Source of the DNA: JBGSPQ01 sp041738505 | GTDB taxonomy: Bacteria; Patescibacteriota; Gracilibacteria; UBA1369 | DNA: 11,626 bases | Direction of reading: 5' to 3' | Assembly: GCA_041738505.1 (NCBI GenBank) | Contig: JBGSPQ010000022.1 | Coordinates: forward strand, 1-11,626 | In this document: one piece after another, positions 4,761 through 11,626 of the stretch | Numbering within the stretch: the stretch's first letter is position 1 | Layout: each line of letters starts with the position of its first letter | Notes under the pieces: generated by a model | Database searches by the model: none | Told to the model about the DNA's origin: nothing | The model's input: the letters and a program-made list of their open reading frames with translations, nothing else | Translations under genes and position numbers: made by a program

Positions 4761-5845
4761 AAGCTCTCCAGTAAATTGATAATTTTATCCGTCGCGTCAA
4801 AATTAGCGCCCCGCTCACGTTTGGTCTCATTTTCATTAATCAGCGCGCTCAGTTCATTCAAAAAATCATCAAAAACAAAACCGTCCTCCTCCATCGTAAC
4901 GGCGCGATGATCCTTGCAGAAAGCCCGCGCGTTATCAATCTGGTCGCCGCGGCTTGCGCCTTTACCCAGCGGAATCAGCACCGCCGGCCTCCCCACCGCC
5001 GCAATCTCCGCCAGCGTCATCGCCCCCGCCCGCGACACCACCGCCCCGCACATCGCGTACAAATCCTTCATCTCATCCTTCACAAATTCAAACGCCTTAT
5101 ACCTGTTCGCCAAAGAAGCGTAATCCTCGCCCAGTAAAGCCAAAATATCATCCTCCGTCCTCATCTTTCCTTCTCCGCAGATATGCGCCACCCGATAAAC
5201 GGACAGCAGATTCCTTAAATTATCAAAGACAACATTATTGATAAACCCCGCCCCCTGACTGCCCCCCGTAACCAGCAGAACGGGCAGATCATCCGCAAAT
5301 CCGCAAAACTTCCGCCCCGCCCCGGCGTCCCCGCTCACAATCTCTTTTCTAACCGGATTGCCGGTCAACACAACCTTTTCCGCCGGAAAATATTTCCCAC
5401 TCTCTTCAAACGCCACGCAAATTTTTGTCGCGAACCTCGCAGACATCTTATTGGAAAGCCCCGGAACCACATCCGACTCATGCAGAACAACCGGCACTCC
5501 CGCGAGTTTACCGCTCACCGCCGCCGGAAAACTTACATATCCCCCCTTGCAGAAAATAACATCCGGCCGGAATTTTTTGATAATCAAATAAGCCTGCAAA
5601 ATCCCCGCCGGAACCTTCAGCAAATCAACAAAATTTTCCCACGAAAAATATCTGCGCATCTTGCCGCACAAAATCCCCTTAAAAGGAACGCCTTCGTCCG
5701 CCGCCATTTGCTTTTCCATGCCCTTGCGGTCGCCCACATACAACAACTCAACGTTGTCCCCGTATTTATCCCGAAGCTCCTTAATAAGAGCCATATTTGG
5801 TACTATATGTCCGCCTGTTCCACCTCCTGACAGAAGCAGGCGCAT
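4757..5845 (-). CDS. murG: MurG, lipid I GlcNAc transferase
   Basis: MurG transfers GlcNAc from UDP-GlcNAc to lipid I, giving lipid II on the cytoplasmic face of the membrane. From the ATG at 5845 the protein has 362 residues, the normal length. Motifs are SGGGTGGHI (6-14), KGGYVSFPAAV (100-110), HESDVVPGLSNK (122-133, where many bacteria have HEQN), GNPVR (162-166), GGSQGA (194-199), SRAGAMTLAE (271-280) and GDQIDNA (300-306). ATGs at 5857 and 5884 lie in frame upstream, but the family begins immediately before the GGGTGGH motif, so 5845 is chosen. The gene overlaps the end of ftsW by 65 nt and its stop overlaps the glycosyltransferase start. Confidence 0.96.
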   Translation of the reverse strand: MRLLLSGGGTGGHIVPNMALIKELRDKYGDNVELLYVGDRKGMEKQMAADEGVPFKGILCGKMRRYFSWENFVDLLKVPAGILQAYLIIKKFRPDVIFCKGGYVSFPAAVSGKLAGVPVVLHESDVVPGLSNKMSARFATKICVAFEESGKYFPAEKVVLTGNPVRKEIVSGDAGAGRKFCGFADDLPVLLVTGGSQGAGFINNVVFDNLRNLLSVYRVAHICGEGKMRTEDDILALLGEDYASLANRYKAFEFVKDEMKDLYAMCGAVVSRAGAMTLAEIAAVGRPAVLIPLGKGASRGDQIDNARAFCKDHRAVTMEEDGFVFDDFLNELSALINENETKRERGANFDATDKIINLLESL

Positions 5846-6977
5846 TTTGCGATGCATATTTTGAAATATGAAGAAGTACTCCAACTCCGATCAAAGTCGC
5901 CACCAGTGACGAACCTCCATAGCTGATAAACGGCAGGGTGATACCCGTTACCGGCATCAGACCGATATTGATTGATATATTCATAAACGCCTGAATCACA
6001 ATCCACGAAGTGATGCCCACGGCCGTCAGCATCGTGAATTTATCGGGGGCGTTACGCGCTATCAGAAAACCGCGATAACCTATCACCGCATAGGCGATCA
6101 CCACAAAAAGAATCCTGTAAAATCCCAGCTCCTCCGCCGAAGCGGCAAAAATAAAGTCATCCGAGGCCTGCGGAAGCCAGTATGATTTCTGCACACCCTG
6201 CGTTAAACCTTTCCCCCAAAATCCCCCCGTCCCCACCGCGATATTTGCCTGTTCCGTCTGCCAGCAGTAATCCTCCCGGCAGTTTTCGCCCTGATTCACA
6301 AAAGCGTCCATACGGTCGCTGACGCGTGAAACGTTTGAAACCAACAGCAGTCCCACAATAAAAGCGATAAACGCGCCCAAAGCCAAATGGCGCCACCTGG
6401 CGCCGGCCACAAAGTACATACAGACCGCCACCGCCGCCACCACCAGCGTACTTCCCAAATCGGGCTGCAGCAGAATCGGCAGAAGCAAAATCCCCGTCAC
6501 GATGCAAAAGGGTAGAAATCCGTATTGAAAAGTCCCCACATCCTGTTTTTTCCGCTCCATCCAGTGGGCCAGATAAAAAATCAGCGCCAGTTTTCCAAAC
6601 TCCGTCGGCTGAAGAGAGGTGTTAAAAACCACCAGCCAGCTCTTGGCGAAAGTTGTGTACTGTGAGCCGATAAACAGCACCACCAATAGCAGTAAAACCG
6701 TAGCCACGTACCAGAAAACAGAAGTCTTTTTCCAGAAGCGAAAAGAGATTTTGGAAACCACCAGCATGGCAAAAATCCCTATCAGCATCCTGAAAAGATG
6801 ATTTTTAAACAACAGATAACAATCCACTTCCGGATCCGAACAGTTGGGGTACAAAATATCGGGCGCGGAAAGTTGGATGGACTTGGGAACGCCGATACTC
6901 GTGATCATCACCAGCCCGAAAATCAGGAGGCCCATCACCGTGATAAACAGCACATTGTCGGCTTTCAGCTTTCGCAT
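5781..6977 (-). CDS. ftsW: FtsW/RodA SEDS peptidoglycan polymerase
   Basis: SEDS proteins polymerise lipid II into glycan strands at the septum or the side wall. The 398-residue polytopic protein has QPTEFGKL (123-130), LQPDLGST (170-177, with the conserved catalytic-type Asp173), the large outer loop TEQANIAVGTGGFWGKGL (241-258) with YWLPQASDDFIFAASAEELGF (266-286), and GLMPVTGITLPFISYGGSS (339-357). Position next to murG favours FtsW over RodA. Unusual are two Cys pairs in predicted outer loops, C46/C53 and C233/C238. A basic C-terminal tail of about 25 residues extends beyond the conserved end and is the part encoded over murG. It is the first gene of the minus-strand envelope run. Confidence 0.94.
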   Translation of the reverse strand: MRKLKADNVLFITVMGLLIFGLVMITSIGVPKSIQLSAPDILYPNCSDPEVDCYLLFKNHLFRMLIGIFAMLVVSKISFRFWKKTSVFWYVATVLLLLVVLFIGSQYTTFAKSWLVVFNTSLQPTEFGKLALIFYLAHWMERKKQDVGTFQYGFLPFCIVTGILLLPILLQPDLGSTLVVAAVAVCMYFVAGARWRHLALGAFIAFIVGLLLVSNVSRVSDRMDAFVNQGENCREDYCWQTEQANIAVGTGGFWGKGLTQGVQKSYWLPQASDDFIFAASAEELGFYRILFVVIAYAVIGYRGFLIARNAPDKFTMLTAVGITSWIVIQAFMNISINIGLMPVTGITLPFISYGGSSLVATLIGVGVLLHISKYASQNAPASVRRWNRRTYSTKYGSY

Positions 6978-7044
6978 ATTGAAAAAAACTGCCTAAAGTG
7001 CGATCATACTAACACAGGCCGGGTTCAATGCAAACTCCCTCAAA
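6978..7044. promoter_or_regulatory. Divergent ftsW/lspA intergenic region
   Basis: These 67 bases must hold the promoters of both ftsW (minus) and lspA (plus). For lspA, TTGAAA (6979-6984) with GATCAT (7002-7007) at 17 bases is possible. For ftsW, TATGAT (7008-7003) is a fair -10 box, but TTGAAC (7028-7023) is only 14 bases away. The two overlap, so the genes may compete for polymerase. No Shine-Dalgarno sequence precedes either gene. Confidence 0.35.
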
Positions 7045-7491
7045 ATGAAAAAATCGTACTATAAAATCGGATTCGCAGCCTTTCTTCTTTTCGTTGTTGA
7101 TGGCTATACAAAATGGCTTGCCGCGGGCTGGTTGGACTCGCCTCTGGCAATCACTTCATGGTTTTCGCTGGAATACCGGCAAAATTTTGGCACCGCCTGG
7201 AGCATGCCCGTGCCCGGGGAGATTATTCTGCCTTTAAATGTCTTGATTCTGGTGTTGGCCGTTTATTGGCTGCCCAAAGCGCTGGATTTACGAAACAGAT
7301 ATACTTTTATCGCTCTTTCACTCATTCTCGGCGGGGCGCTCGGCAATATTTACGACAGAATGGCTTACGGATATGTTGTGGATTTTATAAAAATCGGGTG
7401 GTGGCCGGTTTTCAACCTTGCCGATGTCTTTTTATCCGCCGGCATCTTTATAATTATTGTTTTTTATGGTAAAATAAAACGACATAATTGA
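7045..7491 (+). CDS. lspA: Lipoprotein signal peptidase (signal peptidase II)
   Basis: LspA cleaves the signal peptide from diacylglyceryl-modified prolipoproteins in the cytoplasmic membrane. The 148-residue protein has four hydrophobic helices and the family motifs: VDGYTKW (18-24), NFGTAWS (47-53, usually NxGAAFS), GGALGNIYDR (96-105), VVDFI (111-115) and FNLAD (123-127). By alignment with the P. aeruginosa enzyme the catalytic aspartates are D113 and D127. The spacing between them, 14 residues, is shorter than in P. aeruginosa (19). The stop lies 6 bases before the next ORF, so the two are co-transcribed. Confidence 0.95.
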   Translation: MKKSYYKIGFAAFLLFVVDGYTKWLAAGWLDSPLAITSWFSLEYRQNFGTAWSMPVPGEIILPLNVLILVLAVYWLPKALDLRNRYTFIALSLILGGALGNIYDRMAYGYVVDFIKIGWWPVFNLADVFLSAGIFIIIVFYGKIKRHN

Positions 7492-7497
7492 ATATAA

Positions 7498-8376
7498 ATG
7501 GAACAACAACAATTTGAAAACGGCGATCAGGGCTTACAGCAGATGACGGATCAATCACAGCCATACCAGGGCCAACCGTCCCCCGAAACTTATCAGGAGC
7601 CTGAATACGGTCCCCGAAGGCTCACTTTTTTTATTCTTGTACTCAAAACGTTTGCGGGATTTGGAGGGGGAGTGGCGGGCACTGCCGTTTTATTGCTGAT
7701 TTTTCTGGCGACTTCATCCATTTTACAACCCGTTCTGGGCGGTACCGCCGCGACCGAATTGGAATCCGGGCAGGTCAGCCCTTTGTTTATGGTTGTATTA
7801 ATGGCAATGGTGTTCGCGACCTCGCTGGTTTCCAGCCTTCTGGCACCGCTGTTTCTGGCCTACACCGAAAGAGACCGATATAACAGAATTTCCACGATGA
7901 TGGGCCAGATATTTATTGTAAATCTGGTGATTTTTGCCTTTGTCCTGCCAATTTATCTTACAACTTCCACCGAAAGAATGGAGCTTACGGTATACGCCGC
8001 CAGCCTGCAGGTGATTATCAGCGCCATGGCCGGAGCCTTGATTATGGAAATCATTCATGATGCCAGATATCCTCTTTTGGCCGTATATAACAGCATCCTG
8101 GCCCTGCTTGTGGGCGTGGGTGTGAATTTCATTTTATATTATGTGACCGGAAGCGCCACCATTCTGCTATTTGCCGCATTGCCGATTATCTGGTCGCTGG
8201 TGGGATTCGCCCAGGCGGCCGTGACAATGTTTTACTATTGGATATTCCAAAGCTGGGGCAGTGATTTTTTGGCCAACACAGCCAGTTTCGGCACCGATTA
8301 CGGCATCCCCGACGAAACCGAGGACGAAGAACCCCCTCCGGATGTGGAGGGCGCCGACTTCTTAGACAAAGCCTAA
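7498..8376 (+). CDS. Six-helix membrane protein of unknown function
   Basis: The 292-residue protein has a Gln/Pro-rich soluble N-terminus (1-40), about six transmembrane segments (near 44-75, 95-122, 134-154, 164-186, 190-217 and 221-250), and an acidic Pro-rich C-terminus (DETEDEEPPPDVE). The pattern resembles uncharacterised or Yip1-like membrane proteins, but I cannot place it in a family with confidence. It follows lspA by 6 bases with no Shine-Dalgarno sequence. Its last codons overlap the end of aroE on the other strand by 15 bases. Confidence 0.85.
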   Translation: MEQQQFENGDQGLQQMTDQSQPYQGQPSPETYQEPEYGPRRLTFFILVLKTFAGFGGGVAGTAVLLLIFLATSSILQPVLGGTAATELESGQVSPLFMVVLMAMVFATSLVSSLLAPLFLAYTERDRYNRISTMMGQIFIVNLVIFAFVLPIYLTTSTERMELTVYAASLQVIISAMAGALIMEIIHDARYPLLAVYNSILALLVGVGVNFILYYVTGSATILLFAALPIIWSLVGFAQAAVTMFYYWIFQSWGSDFLANTASFGTDYGIPDETEDEEPPPDVEGADFLDKA

Positions 8377-9171
8377 ACTCTCCAATAAAGCATTTTCCAT
8401 TTTATCCGTGCGCGGTTTTTTCTTGAACCAGATTTCAAACTGTTTTTCCCCCTGATATAAAAGCATTTTATGACCCGGCACAATCCGGCAATCCGCTCTT
8501 TTGGCGTCTTTGACCAGTTTTGTTTCCGGAGGATTGTAAACAATATCCATCACCACCATACCGCGCATAAAAAAATCGGACGGCACCAGGGATTCTTTTA
8601 CATTCGGCGTCATCCCCACGGAGGTGGTATGAATAAGAATATGCGGCCTGAAATTGGAGATTTCACTCAAAGCGCCGGCGTTGACATTAAATTGATCGGC
8701 AAGTTCCTGCGCTTTCTTAAGCGTTCTGTTCAAGATCGTCACTTCCGCTCCCGCCTGCGCGCAGGCATAGGTGATTGCGCGGGATGACCCTCCGGCCCCC
8801 AAAATCAAAACCCTTTTACCGTTAAGCTCCGTCACGTCCTCCAACGCCTTCTGCGCCCCGATCCAGTCGGTATTATATCCCTTCAGCTTGCCGTTAACGT
8901 TTGACACCGTGTTCACGGCACCGATCGCCCGTGCGTGCTTATCCAGCCCGTCCAGAAACGGCATAATACTTTCCTTATGCGGAATGGTTACGGAAAACCC
9001 CATTATCGGCTTTTCCCTGACTTCTTTCAAAAACATTCTTATATCATCGGGGTGCACTTCAAAATGCTCATAGTGCGCATCCATATTGTAGGCATCAAAG
9101 GCCGCCCCGAACATCGCCGGTGAAAGCGAATGTTTAACGGGGTAACCCAGCACTCCATATAAAGGCGCCAT
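8362..9171 (-). CDS. aroE: Shikimate dehydrogenase
   Basis: AroE reduces 3-dehydroshikimate to shikimate with NADPH in aromatic amino-acid synthesis. The 269-residue protein is full length. The shikimate-binding motif is SLSP (15-18), the catalytic Lys is K66 in SVTIPHKE, and the catalytic Asp is D102 in YNTDW. The nucleotide-binding loop is GAGGSS (125-130), with NRT (148-150) typical of NADP preference. The C-terminal motif is GHKMLLYQGEKQFEIW (233-248). It starts 5 bases after the slipin stop, so the two are likely co-transcribed. No other shikimate-pathway gene is in the window. It ends tail to tail with the six-helix membrane protein gene, with no room for a terminator. Confidence 0.95.
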   Translation of the reverse strand: MAPLYGVLGYPVKHSLSPAMFGAAFDAYNMDAHYEHFEVHPDDIRMFLKEVREKPIMGFSVTIPHKESIMPFLDGLDKHARAIGAVNTVSNVNGKLKGYNTDWIGAQKALEDVTELNGKRVLILGAGGSSRAITYACAQAGAEVTILNRTLKKAQELADQFNVNAGALSEISNFRPHILIHTTSVGMTPNVKESLVPSDFFMRGMVVMDIVYNPPETKLVKDAKRADCRIVPGHKMLLYQGEKQFEIWFKKKPRTDKMENALLESLGFV

Positions 9172-9176
9172 GAGAT

Positions 9177-9950
9177 TTATTTTTTATGAGCGAAACCCTC
9201 AACCGCTTTCAGCATTTCCATAGGAACCATCCATACAACGGTATTCGACTGGTCGGAGGCCAGATCGTTAATTGACTGCAAAGTTCGCAGGTGCAGGGCT
9301 CCCGGCGCTTCGGCCAGCATTTTGGCGGCCTTGGAAACATTTTCCGCAGCCATCACTTCACCTTCCGCCGAGATAATCGCCGCTCTTCTTTCACGTTCCG
9401 CTTCTGCCGCTTTGGCAATGGTCCTCTTCAGGTTTTCCGGAATCACTATGTCTTTCAAATCAAGATTAACCACTTTGATACCCCATGGATCGGTTGCCTT
9501 ATCCACCGCTACCTGAATCACTTCGGAAACTTCTTCTCTGTTCTTTAAAATGTCATCCAAAGTGTATTGGCCCACTGCATTTCTCATCGTCACCATCGCC
9601 AACTGCATAATCGCATAATAAAAATTTTCAACTTCAAGAATGGCTTTCTCCGCAACAGTTACATTGTAGTAAATTACAGCATTGATTCCGACGGGAATAT
9701 TGTCCTTGGTAATGGCTTCCTGTTCGGGTACATCCACGGTTTTGGTTCGGATATCCACTTTAGTCATTGACTGGATGACCGGCAGAACAATTCTCCATCC
9801 CGGACCTTTTGTGGAGATATATTTACCTAACATAAACTTGATGCCTCTTTCGTATTGGTTTACCTGTCTGATTGATGTGAGGAGAATAATTCCCACCACA
9901 ATCAGCACCGGCATGCTTAGAAAGGAAACGATAATTGAATCTTCCGTCAT
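9177..9950 (-). CDS. Stomatin/slipin-type SPFH membrane protein
   Basis: SPFH proteins assemble into cage-like oligomers on membranes and organise or regulate partner proteins. From the ATG at 9950 the protein has 257 residues: one N-terminal hydrophobic segment (about 5-26), then the SPFH domain with QYERGIKFMLGKY (32-44), GPGWRIVLPVIQSMTKVDIRT (49-69), DVPEQEAITKDNIPVGINAVIYY, WGIKVVNLDLKDIVIPENL (156-174), and the AEAERERRAAIISAEGE helix (182-197). In-frame ATGs at 9980 and 10010 add a polar extension; a TAGAAT (9984-9979) could be the -10 box and the family begins just before the helix, so 9950 is preferred. Bacterial slipins are often paired with an NfeD protein; here the downstream partner is aroE and the divergent neighbour is mscS. 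Confidence 0.9.
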   Translation of the reverse strand: MTEDSIIVSFLSMPVLIVVGIILLTSIRQVNQYERGIKFMLGKYISTKGPGWRIVLPVIQSMTKVDIRTKTVDVPEQEAITKDNIPVGINAVIYYNVTVAEKAILEVENFYYAIMQLAMVTMRNAVGQYTLDDILKNREEVSEVIQVAVDKATDPWGIKVVNLDLKDIVIPENLKRTIAKAAEAERERRAAIISAEGEVMAAENVSKAAKMLAEAPGALHLRTLQSINDLASDQSNTVVWMVPMEMLKAVEGFAHKK

Positions 9951-10016
9951 AGTTATAAAGTTAATAAATGTCTTCACCATTCTATTGTTTTTTGGATAAA
10001 AGAGAACCAATTGGCA

Positions 10017-10045
10017 TTGAGGAAAAGGCTTTTTTTTGTTATAAT
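10017..10045 (+). promoter_or_regulatory. mscS promoter
   Basis: TTGAGG (10017-10022) and a perfect TATAAT (10040-10045) are separated by exactly 17 bases, including a run of eight T. Transcription would start near 10052, about 15 nt before the ATG at 10067. It lies directly between the divergent slipin and mscS genes. Confidence 0.8.
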
Positions 10046-10066
10046 TAACAGATTAAATCAAAGATA

Positions 10067-11410
10067 ATGATTGAGTTGATAAAATCCGCAATAAATATTC
10101 CTCTCGCCCGGGCGCAAATTGTCGCGGCCAATGAGGTTGCGGATCAAACACAGGATCAGCTCACCCAGCTTGTCGGCACTATTCTGTCAAAGATTCCTCT
10201 TTGGATTACGGCTTTAATAGTCATAATATTGTCGTTTATCATCGCCAGAATCGTTAAAAGTTCCGTGGAAAACAAACTCGTGACGGAGGGATTTGAAGAG
10301 GAGCACAAAGAGCTTTCCATAGTGGCGGGACGATCGGCTAACGCAATTGTACTTACAATCGGACTTACCGTGGGTCTAAAAATCGCAGGGATAGATTTAA
10401 CCACAATCATCGCCGCAGGTGCTTTCGGCATCGGGTTCGCGCTCAAGGATTTGATCATGAATTTTATCGCGGGGGTGATGCTTCTGACAGCACGCCATTT
10501 CACCATCGGAGACATCATCAAAGTAAACGGCATCCTTGGAAAAATAGAGGAGATTCAGTCCCGCGCCACAGTAGTTAAAAATTTTGACGGTACCAAAGTG
10601 GTGATTCCCAATGCCGAACTGTTCGTCAATCCCGTCACCAGTTACACATCCAATCCTTTCAGAAGGGTGGAGGTTATTGTGGGAGTGGAATACGGCACCG
10701 AACTCAAGCTGGCCATGGACTCTTGTATGAAAGCCGTAAAGGAGAGCCGAAATATCCTTGCCGAACCCAAACCCTCCGTCGGTTTGTTTGAATACGGCGA
10801 ATCATCCATCAACTTAAAAGTGAAGGGTTGGGTGGAATCCAAAAAAGGAGTAATCAAAACCAGGAGTTCAATGATCCAGAATATCAAAAAGGAATTTGAC
10901 GCAGTCGGCATCGGCATTCCGTTCCCGATCCGCACCATTGTCTTTGATGAGGACGCCCAAAGAAACAAAAAAGAAAAAATGGCTGACGAGCAAAAAGTGG
11001 AAAAACTGCTGGAGGAAGAGCCCGCTACCGAAACATCACCCGGGCGGAACCCAGCGCTTGCAGAACAACCCACATCCGAAATCCCCGTAATACTCCCGGC
11101 ATCTACTCAACAACAACCTATTGCCGACACATCAGTCGCAGAGGTCCCCGCGGACGCAACAACTTCCGCGGAAACAACGCCTTCCACGGGCACAATGCCA
11201 GCCTCAGAAACAACATCTCCCGCGGAAACAACGCCTCTCGCTGAAACAACGTCACCTGCGGAAATAACAACTCCCGCCGCCACACCGGCCCCCGCATGGC
11301 TTCAACAGGCCGCGTCCGAACAGCCGACAACTCCCTCCGCGCCCGAACAACCGGCCGTGCCCGGTACATCCGAACAGCCTTCCACACAGACCGCACAGAA
11401 CCCACAATAG
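10067..11410 (+). CDS. mscS: MscS-family mechanosensitive channel with long Thr/Pro/Ala tail
   Basis: MscS channels open under membrane tension and release solutes on osmotic downshock. The 447-residue protein has transmembrane helices at about 44-64 and 90-110, then the pore helix AAGAFGIGFALKDLIMNFIAG (116-136). The beta domain follows with FTIGDIIKVNGILGKIEEI (145-163) and TVVKNFDGTKVVIPNAEL (168-185). The alpha/beta vestibule domain ends near residue 295 with IGIPFPIRTI. This is the normal MscS core. Residues 296-447 are extra: a charged segment (RNKKEKMADEQKVEKLLEEE) and then a Pro/Thr/Ser/Ala/Gln-rich tail with six-residue repeats. The tail should face the cytoplasm, which is odd for such composition. 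The gene has its own strong promoter. Confidence 0.94.
   Translation: MIELIKSAINIPLARAQIVAANEVADQTQDQLTQLVGTILSKIPLWITALIVIILSFIIARIVKSSVENKLVTEGFEEEHKELSIVAGRSANAIVLTIGLTVGLKIAGIDLTTIIAAGAFGIGFALKDLIMNFIAGVMLLTARHFTIGDIIKVNGILGKIEEIQSRATVVKNFDGTKVVIPNAELFVNPVTSYTSNPFRRVEVIVGVEYGTELKLAMDSCMKAVKESRNILAEPKPSVGLFEYGESSINLKVKGWVESKKGVIKTRSSMIQNIKKEFDAVGIGIPFPIRTIVFDEDAQRNKKEKMADEQKVEKLLEEEPATETSPGRNPALAEQPTSEIPVILPASTQQQPIADTSVAEVPADATTSAETTPSTGTMPASETTSPAETTPLAETTSPAEITTPAATPAPAWLQQAASEQPTTPSAPEQPAVPGTSEQPSTQTAQNPQ
11165..11272 (+). repeat. Six 18-bp units in the MscS tail
   Basis: MscS residues 367-402 fall into six 6-residue units (SAETTP, STGTMP, ASETTS, PAETTP, LAETTS, PAEITT), encoded by 18-bp units. 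The 17-base word CCGCGGAAACAACGCCT occurs exactly at 11166-11182 and 11220-11236, 54 bases (three units) apart. This points to recent tandem duplication, so copy number may vary between strains. Confidence 0.75.
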
Positions 11411-11420
11411 ACAAACGACT

Positions 11421-11444
11421 AAAAGTGCGCACCCCTCCACTTTT
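11421..11444. terminator. Probable terminator after mscS
   Basis: AAAAGTG (11421-11427) pairs with CACTTTT (11438-11444) around a ten-base loop, 10 bases after the mscS stop. The stem carries its own T-run, so it could work in both directions. The large loop and AT-rich stem make it only moderately convincing. Confidence 0.45.
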
Positions 11445-11626
11445 CCAGGCAAGTTTGCACAAAAGTCACCAGACTATGGTAATCAAATTCTGTGCGCGTG
11501 TAAAAAATCAACGGGTTGTTTACACTTCTGCATCAAGAAACCTTTTTAGTCTTTGGCAAGGAGTGTAAGAAGTTTTGTCTATTTTAAGCGCAGAATGGAG
11601 TCTTACATGATTATAATATTTAACAT
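11445..11626. other. Right-edge intergenic sequence with a hairpin
   Basis: No convincing gene is seen here. GTGTAAA (11498-11504) pairs with TTTACAC (11519-11525), with a further CAA/TTG inner pairing around CGGG, but no T-tract follows. A plus-strand frame starting at an ATG at 11595 is open to the window end (10 codons) and could be the start of the next gene. It lacks a ribosome site; an AAGGAG lies about 35 bases upstream. A TATAAT is present at 11612-11617 without a -35 box. Confidence 0.4.

Noticed and set aside
4907..5241. Pro/Arg-rich plus-strand ORFs opposite murG.
   Set aside because: They are antisense shadows of a well-conserved murG reading frame.
11118..11462. Minus-strand ORFs opposite the MscS tail.
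   Set aside because: They are mirror frames produced by the GC-rich repeat and have Arg/Leu/Gly-biased shadow composition.
1..11626. CRISPR array, insertion sequence or alternative genetic code.
   Set aside because: No spaced direct repeats, transposase or terminal inverted repeats are seen. UGA acts as a normal stop at the ATGA junctions.

Overview
The window looks like chromosomal DNA of a Patescibacteria/CPR bacterium, probably a Parcubacteria-like lineage. That is inferred from gene content and style: compact genes, start/stop overlaps, short leaders with almost no Shine-Dalgarno sequences, a small SEDS/MurG cell-wall cluster, lineage-flavoured HNH and membrane proteins, and UGA used as an ordinary stop (so not the Gracilibacteria/Absconditabacteria code). 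No plasmid, phage or IS backbone is visible.

Left part (1-2150). A gene start runs off the left edge on the minus strand, and a 76-residue orphan ORF lies on plus. Next come tRNA-Thr(CGU) and an HNH-type protein gene that reads into the tRNA, both on minus. Positions 1011-1449 hold no recognisable gene but are rich in hairpins, with promoter- and terminator-like signals; this may be an unidentified structured RNA or a 68-codon minus-strand ORF. lexA follows, with a strong promoter whose spacer is a near-perfect palindrome, a good candidate for its own operator.

Middle part (2154-6977, all minus, transcribed right to left). ftsW, murG, a GT4-type glycosyltransferase, a 77-residue membrane protein and a bacterial-PH membrane protein form one run in which successive genes overlap (65 nt at ftsW/murG, then ATGA junctions). 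lemA follows with its own extended -10 promoter. FtsW polymerises lipid II, MurG completes it, and the glycosyltransferase probably builds another envelope glycan.

Right part (6978-11626). lspA and a six-helix membrane protein run on plus, divergent from ftsW. They meet aroE tail to tail with overlapping stop codons. aroE sits 5 nt behind a stomatin/slipin-type SPFH gene. This gene is divergent from an mscS-type channel gene with a clear promoter; the channel carries an unusual Thr/Pro/Ala-rich C-terminal tail encoded by 18-bp repeats. The last 216 bases hold a likely terminator, another hairpin and no convincing gene.

Points most worth checking: the 1.1-1.45 kb RNA-like region, the putative SOS box, the HNH/tRNA overlap, the slipin/mscS divergent pair, the repeat tail of MscS and the extracellular cysteine pairs of FtsW.
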